A DNA stretch of 64,000 nucleotides. Origin: DAOUJH01 sp965116555. GTDB taxonomy: Bacteria > Chloroflexota > Dehalococcoidia > Lucifugimonadales > QGNO01. Made by a program: the position numbers and the translations under genes. The stretch is taken from NCBI GenBank assembly GCA_965116555.1, contig OZ220698.1, positions 2,108,001-2,172,000 on the forward strand, written 5' to 3'. A model generated the notes under the pieces. The model worked only from the letters and a program-made list of their open reading frames with translations, ran no database searches and was not told where the DNA came from. Shown here in pieces: positions 60,296 to 64,000 of the stretch (positions are counted from its first letter, which is position 1; every line of letters starts with the position of its first letter).

Positions 60296-61504
60296 ATGCC
60301 ATCATGGCAGGCCGTACTGCGAGGACTGACCTACGAGGGCATACCACTCTGGCGGCACACCAGGATTATCCAGTGGGTATTGCAGGTAGTGTCCGGCTTC
60401 TTGGTGGTTGTCCTCGTAGTATGGTTCTTTGCCAACATTAGCGGGGCCATACGGGATAGAAATATTCCGAATGACTTTGGCTTTCTCTCCAGAGCGTACC
60501 AGACTCCCATAGGGCAGCACTTCCTGCCCTATGAGTCGTCAGACTCCTTCCTCTACGCCTTTGTCGTAGCGACGACGAACACCATATTCGTCTCCATAGT
60601 AGGCGTAATACTGGCGACGGCGCTGGGGATTTTCATAGGCGTATCCCGGATGTCCGGCAACTGGCTGGTGTCCAAGGCCGCCCTGGTGTACATAGAGTTC
60701 TTCCGCAACGTGCCTCTTCTGGTCCAGCTGTTCTTCTGGTTCTACATAATGCTGGCGCTTCCGCCCATCCAAGAAGAGTTGGTGATAGCGGAAGTGATAC
60801 ACATAAACAACAGGGGTGTGTCCATACCGTGGCCGACCCCTGTCAGTGCGGGGGCGGCGTGGATGTTCCCGGTAGTGTTAGTGGCGGCGGCGCTTGCCGG
60901 TTTCGCTATCCATCGCGCGATGGAGCGGCGAGAGACCCTTACGGGAGCGGCGTCCTACCCCTTAGTGTTGGGGGCGGGTGCGGCCTTGCTCATTGTGGCA
61001 ATAGGCTGGACGTCCCTCAGCATGGCGTTTGGCGGCGCTCCTTTCACCATATCCGTTCCGGAGACACAAGGGGCCTTCCTCCAACACGTAGGAGGTTTCA
61101 CTGCCTCTGCCGGTTTGTTGGCGTTACTGGTTGGGCTTGTTATGTACACGTCGTCCTTTATTGCCGAAATAGTCCGGGCCGGCATCCAATCGGTCGGTCG
61201 CGGCCAGAGAGAAGCCGCCCGATCCCTGGGACTCCCCTACCTGAAGGCTCTGCGCCACGTGACCTTTCCGCAGGCCCTGAGGGTCATAGTCCCTCCGATG
61301 ATAAGCCAGTACCTGAACCTGACCAAGAACAGCAGCCTTGCCGGGGCCATTGGCTTTTCAGACCTGACCAACGTAGCCAAGACCATGACCCAGACCGCGC
61401 CTGCCGTGTCCATTTTCCTTCTGATAATGCTGGCATACCTGGCGATGAGCCTGACATATTCACTCATCGGAAACCTTTATAACCGCCATATACGGTTCTC
61501 TTGA
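60296..61504 (+). CDS. aapQ: General L-amino acid ABC transporter, permease AapQ
   Basis: The 402-residue membrane protein has the large AapQ layout with an N-terminal domain of one helix (about 35-55), a segment of helices interrupted by a long loop, and a C-terminal core with SFIAEIVRAGIQSVGRGQREAARSLGLPYLKALRHVTFPQA, the EAA loop. The ATG follows the aapJ stop by six bases. The gene overlaps aapM by one base. Confidence 0.93.
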   Translation: MPSWQAVLRGLTYEGIPLWRHTRIIQWVLQVVSGFLVVVLVVWFFANISGAIRDRNIPNDFGFLSRAYQTPIGQHFLPYESSDSFLYAFVVATTNTIFVSIVGVILATALGIFIGVSRMSGNWLVSKAALVYIEFFRNVPLLVQLFFWFYIMLALPPIQEELVIAEVIHINNRGVSIPWPTPVSAGAAWMFPVVLVAAALAGFAIHRAMERRETLTGAASYPLVLGAGAALLIVAIGWTSLSMAFGGAPFTISVPETQGAFLQHVGGFTASAGLLALLVGLVMYTSSFIAEIVRAGIQSVGRGQREAARSLGLPYLKALRHVTFPQALRVIVPPMISQYLNLTKNSSLAGAIGFSDLTNVAKTMTQTAPAVSIFLLIMLAYLAMSLTYSLIGNLYNRHIRFS

Positions 61505-62754
61505 TGTCAACCAATCCCAACATAATGCCTGCCCCGGAGCTCAAGCCACCCGTCTCGGAACGAGGGATAATCGGCTGGGTTTACTCCAACCTGTTCAGCA
61601 ATAGATTCAATACCGCGCTAACCGTGGTGTTCGGCGTTATTCTGGGCTTGGTAGCCTGGTTTGGGCTTAGATGGCTGATCCTGGAAGCGGACTGGACCGT
61701 TATAGGGACACTGGGCGGCCAGATGGTGATAGGGCAGTACAACATAGAAGCCGCCTGCCCTGGGAAGAACTGCTTTTGGAGACCGCAGGCGTCTTTGCTG
61801 CTGGTAACAATGCTCCTGGGAATGGGCTGGGGGATAATCGGCGGAGGGCTGGCCAAGCGCATGGCAATTGGGGTGGTGGCCGTGCTGGCCGCCTTCTCCC
61901 TTTTGCCGTACAGCCTGGAACGGATGGGTCTAGACGTGCGGCTGCTGCTGCTGGCCAACATTCCCGCTCTGGCGGCTGGCTGGGCCCTGGCCAAGTTCAC
62001 GCCATTGGGGAGTGTTCGCTGGCTGGCCATATTCTTCGTGGGGACATTCCTCATAACGTTAGTCCTGCTGAGGGGCGTGGAGGGGGTACCCGGCCTTCAG
62101 CCTGTGTCCGTTATCTACTGGGGCGGCCTGATGCTGAACCTGCTACTGGCTGTGGCTGGCATAACGCTCAGCTTCCCCATTGGCATTGCGCTGGCTTTGG
62201 GACGGCGTAGCAGACTTCCAGTGGTGAAGCTGCTCTGCGTGGTGTTTATAGAGGTCTTCCGGGGCGTTCCCCTGATAACGCTGCTCTTCATGTCCCAGGT
62301 GTTGGTGCCTCTTGCATTCCCAGAAGATTTTCCCCTGAATTCGCTTCTGCGTGCCGCTATAGTCATCACCCTGTTTAGCGCAGCGTACACGGCCGAGAAC
62401 ATTCGTGGAGGCTTGCAGGCGCTTCACCGCGGACAGGCTGAGGCGGCGGCGTCCCTAGGGTTGGCGAACTGGCAGATCACCCTGTTCATCACACTGCCTC
62501 AGGCCATCCGCAATGTCATACCGGCGATAGTGGGCCAGTTCATCGCCTTGTTCAAAGACACCAGCCTTGTGTACATCATAGGCATGCTGGACGTGGTGGA
62601 GATAAGCAGGGCGTTCATCCAGGGCAACCCTGAGTTCATACCGAGCGCACAGGAGCTGTTCATCTTCCTGGCGCTGGTGTTCTGGATATTCTGCTACAGC
62701 ATGTCCTACGTGAGCAGGAGAATAGAGGAGCACCTAGGTGTAGGGAGCCGTTGA
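61504..62754 (+). CDS. aapM: General L-amino acid ABC transporter, permease AapM
   Basis: The 416-residue permease has eight or so hydrophobic segments and the EAA loop AYTAENIRGGLQALHRGQAEAAASLGLANWQITLFITLPQA. ACPGKNCFWRPQA in the extracytoplasmic part is a typical AapM stretch. The ATG at 61504 overlaps the aapQ stop in TGATG; a TTG one codon earlier is open. It forms a heterodimer with AapQ. Confidence 0.93.
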   Translation: MSTNPNIMPAPELKPPVSERGIIGWVYSNLFSNRFNTALTVVFGVILGLVAWFGLRWLILEADWTVIGTLGGQMVIGQYNIEAACPGKNCFWRPQASLLLVTMLLGMGWGIIGGGLAKRMAIGVVAVLAAFSLLPYSLERMGLDVRLLLLANIPALAAGWALAKFTPLGSVRWLAIFFVGTFLITLVLLRGVEGVPGLQPVSVIYWGGLMLNLLLAVAGITLSFPIGIALALGRRSRLPVVKLLCVVFIEVFRGVPLITLLFMSQVLVPLAFPEDFPLNSLLRAAIVITLFSAAYTAENIRGGLQALHRGQAEAAASLGLANWQITLFITLPQAIRNVIPAIVGQFIALFKDTSLVYIIGMLDVVEISRAFIQGNPEFIPSAQELFIFLALVFWIFCYSMSYVSRRIEEHLGVGSR

Positions 62755-62773
62755 AGCCTGTTAGGAGACTGAT

Positions 62774-63535
62774 ATGGACGCTGAGAACAACAATCCGTCA
62801 GACGATATCATCATAGCCACGGACGTGCACAAGTGGTTCGGCTCCTTTCACGTGCTGAAGGGCGTGACCACCTCCGTGAAACGAGGGGAGAAAGTGGTTG
62901 TCCTGGGGCCGTCCGGTTCGGGAAAGTCCACCTTCATCCGCACGCTGAACCGGCTGGAGGTGCATCAGCGAGGCACAATCATAATCGACGGAGTTGAGCT
63001 AACAGACGACGTGCGCAACATAGACACCATTCGCCGGGAGATTGGGATGGTTTTCCAGCAGTTCAACCTCTTTCCCCATCTCACGGTGATGCAGAATATA
63101 ACCCTTGCGCCCACGAAGGTGAGGAAATGGCCCAAGAGCGAGGCTGAAGAAATTGCCATTGAACTTCTGACAAGGGTGGGAATCCCGGAGCAGGCTGACA
63201 AGTTCCCCAGCCAGCTGTCCGGTGGCCAGCAGCAGCGGGTCGCCATAGCCCGCGCCCTTGCCATGCAGCCCAAGATCATGCTGTTCGACGAGCCGACGTC
63301 CGCCCTGGACCCGGAGATGATCAAGGAGGTGCTGGACGTTATGCGAGAGCTGGCCACCTCCGGCATGACCATGATTATAATCAGCCACGAAATAGGCTTT
63401 GCACGAGAGGTTGCCGACCGCGTCATCTTCATGGACGAAGGGGAAATAGTGGAGATGGGCACCTCCGACCAACTGTTCACCAACCCGAAGGAGGCGCGCA
63501 CCCAGCTCTTCCTGGACCAGATTCTGACACACTGA
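62774..63535 (+). CDS. aapP: General L-amino acid ABC transporter, ATPase AapP
   Basis: The 253-residue ATPase has Walker A GPSGSGKST, Q-loop MVFQQFNLFPH, signature LSGGQQQRVAIARAL, Walker B IMLFDEPTSALDPE and the H-loop in IISHEIGFARE. This is the polar amino acid ABC ATPase pattern (GlnQ/AapP). It completes aapJQMP. The gene starts 19 bases after aapM. Confidence 0.96.
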   Translation: MDAENNNPSDDIIIATDVHKWFGSFHVLKGVTTSVKRGEKVVVLGPSGSGKSTFIRTLNRLEVHQRGTIIIDGVELTDDVRNIDTIRREIGMVFQQFNLFPHLTVMQNITLAPTKVRKWPKSEAEEIAIELLTRVGIPEQADKFPSQLSGGQQQRVAIARALAMQPKIMLFDEPTSALDPEMIKEVLDVMRELATSGMTMIIISHEIGFAREVADRVIFMDEGEIVEMGTSDQLFTNPKEARTQLFLDQILTH

Positions 63536-63647
63536 CCTGAGCAGTGGGGAGCAAGTTAAGACTCAGTTCCTTTACACTGCTTGACTGGTTAAGGCTAGTC
63601 TAGTACCTTGCAGTGCGGAGAAGCATAAACTTAAGGAGATTATTTCT

Positions 63648-63884
63648 ATGACCACAACTGAAGAGCGCCTGCGTAAACTGGTGGACGAGAACCTTGAGGT
63701 AGACGGACGTCCCATTGGCCGGGAGTTGGACGTCGCCAAGAATCTGAGAGACGCGGGTGTAAGCTCTACGGACTTTGTTGCCTTTATGAAGGTGGTAGTG
63801 GATGAATTTGGCGTTGAAATTAGCGCCGGCGACTGCCAGAACTTCCAGAGCCTTTCGGACCTGATAGCCGTACTGGACAAATAA
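63648..63884 (+). CDS. Small acyl-carrier-like protein
   Basis: The 78-residue protein has the four-helix pattern of acyl or peptidyl carrier proteins. KNLRDAGVSSTDFVAFMKVVVDEFGVEI corresponds to the standard DLG.DSLD.VE segment; Ser44 or Ser45 in VSSTD would be the phosphopantetheine site, with the usual Asp before it replaced by Ser. Strong AAGGAG lies 11 bases before the ATG. No synthetase or ligase gene is seen beside it within the window. Carrier function is likely but needs a partner. Confidence 0.7.
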   Translation: MTTTEERLRKLVDENLEVDGRPIGRELDVAKNLRDAGVSSTDFVAFMKVVVDEFGVEISAGDCQNFQSLSDLIAVLDK

Positions 63885-63894
63885 GCAGCCTGAA

Positions 63895-63911
63895 CGGCCC
63901 GTCCCGGGCCG
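63895..63911 (+). terminator. Possible terminator hairpin after the carrier-protein gene
   Basis: CGGCCCG (63895-63901) pairs with CGGGCCG (63905-63911) across three bases, ten bases after the stop of the carrier-like gene. No T-tract follows, so it may be only a transcript end stabiliser. Confidence 0.35.
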
Positions 63912-63934
63912 GAGTCGCGGCTTGCTATTTGTGC

Positions 63935-63965
63935 TTGGCATTTGAGCCACTCCGTTGGCTATAAT
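63935..63965 (+). promoter_or_regulatory. Candidate promoter at the window edge
   Basis: TTGGCA (63935-63940) and TATAAT (63960-63965) are 19 bases apart. An ATG at 63973 opens the frame MLIPIADQW, which runs off the window, only eight bases after the -10 box. If real it would be a leaderless gene. Both the promoter and the gene are tentative. Confidence 0.35.
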
Positions 63966-64000
63966 GCCTTTCATGCTGATTCCTATTGCAGACCAGTGGT

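Noticed and set aside
1..64000. Prophage, insertion sequence or integron
   Set aside because: No transposase, integrase or phage structural genes, and no terminal inverted repeats with target duplications, were seen.

Overview
The window looks like part of the chromosome of an uncultured Chloroflexota bacterium, most likely of the Dehalococcoidia/SAR202 type. This is an inference. It rests on the moderately GC-rich sequence, the Gram-positive-like primosome set (DnaB, DnaD, DnaI-type loader), GuaB3, several amidases, hydantoinase A/B, DUF1028 and GYD genes, lipoproteins with Thr/Pro-rich spacers, and intergenic repeats of the TCATTCTGAG...GAAGAATC kind. There is no prophage, insertion sequence, CRISPR array or rRNA operon.

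Layout. 1-3560 (minus): GuaB3-like protein, argF, der and the first codons of plsY. 3903-7434 (plus): P1-family peptidase behind a hairpin, then panB-panC-surE. 7514-8934: tRNA-Ala(CGC), a dispersed repeat, a double DUF1801 gene and tRNA-Arg(CCT). 8966-11175: LppX-like lipoprotein and MFS exporter. 11363-16908: RND/MMPL exporter, a sterol-methyltransferase homologue and, convergent to them, a GPP34 domain fused to a cytochrome P450. 16909-18485: repeat-rich spacer with a GIY-YIG gene. 18498-24266: a 1,922-residue cadherin/Ig-like surface protein with a strong terminator. 24497-26529: two tandem GYD-DUF1028 pairs. 26540-33491: dipeptide/nickel-type ABC importer, divergent from amidase, small GatC/AtzG-like protein, RraA-like protein and a TPP half-enzyme. 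33553-34739: small genes around a DUF5678-retropepsin pair. 34889-37672: double-hotdog MaoC protein and MFS transporter. 37777-41301: four-gene ABC exporter. 41333-46092: hyuB, hyuA and a DapA-family enzyme. 46225-47327: aquaglyceroporin and arsenate reductase. 47380-48147: lamin-tail lipoprotein. 48144-52497 (minus): rplI-dnaB-dnaD-double AAA+ loader-HIT. 52669-57919 (minus): amidase, purQ, two half EamA transporters and purL. 57994-59007: EVE-like/nuclease-like protein. 59219-63535: aapJQMP. 63648-63884: small acyl-carrier-like protein.

How the genes work together. Most are housekeeping (translation, replication restart or loading, purine, arginine and pantothenate synthesis) or serve a heterotrophic life on amino acids, amides and peptides (two importers, two amidases, hydantoinases). 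The porin plus ArsC pair reads as a compact arsenic detoxification unit. The most unusual stretch is 11363-16908. A putative lipid exporter, an SMT-like C-methyltransferase and a GPP34-P450 fusion lie together, and the last two genes share a 12-bp palindrome that encodes the end of both proteins. The hypothesis is a sterol- or triterpenoid-like lipid modification module whose P450 is brought to membranes by its GPP34 domain. Genes here are tightly packed: many start codons overlap the preceding stop by 1 or 4 bases, and three convergent pairs overlap at their stops.
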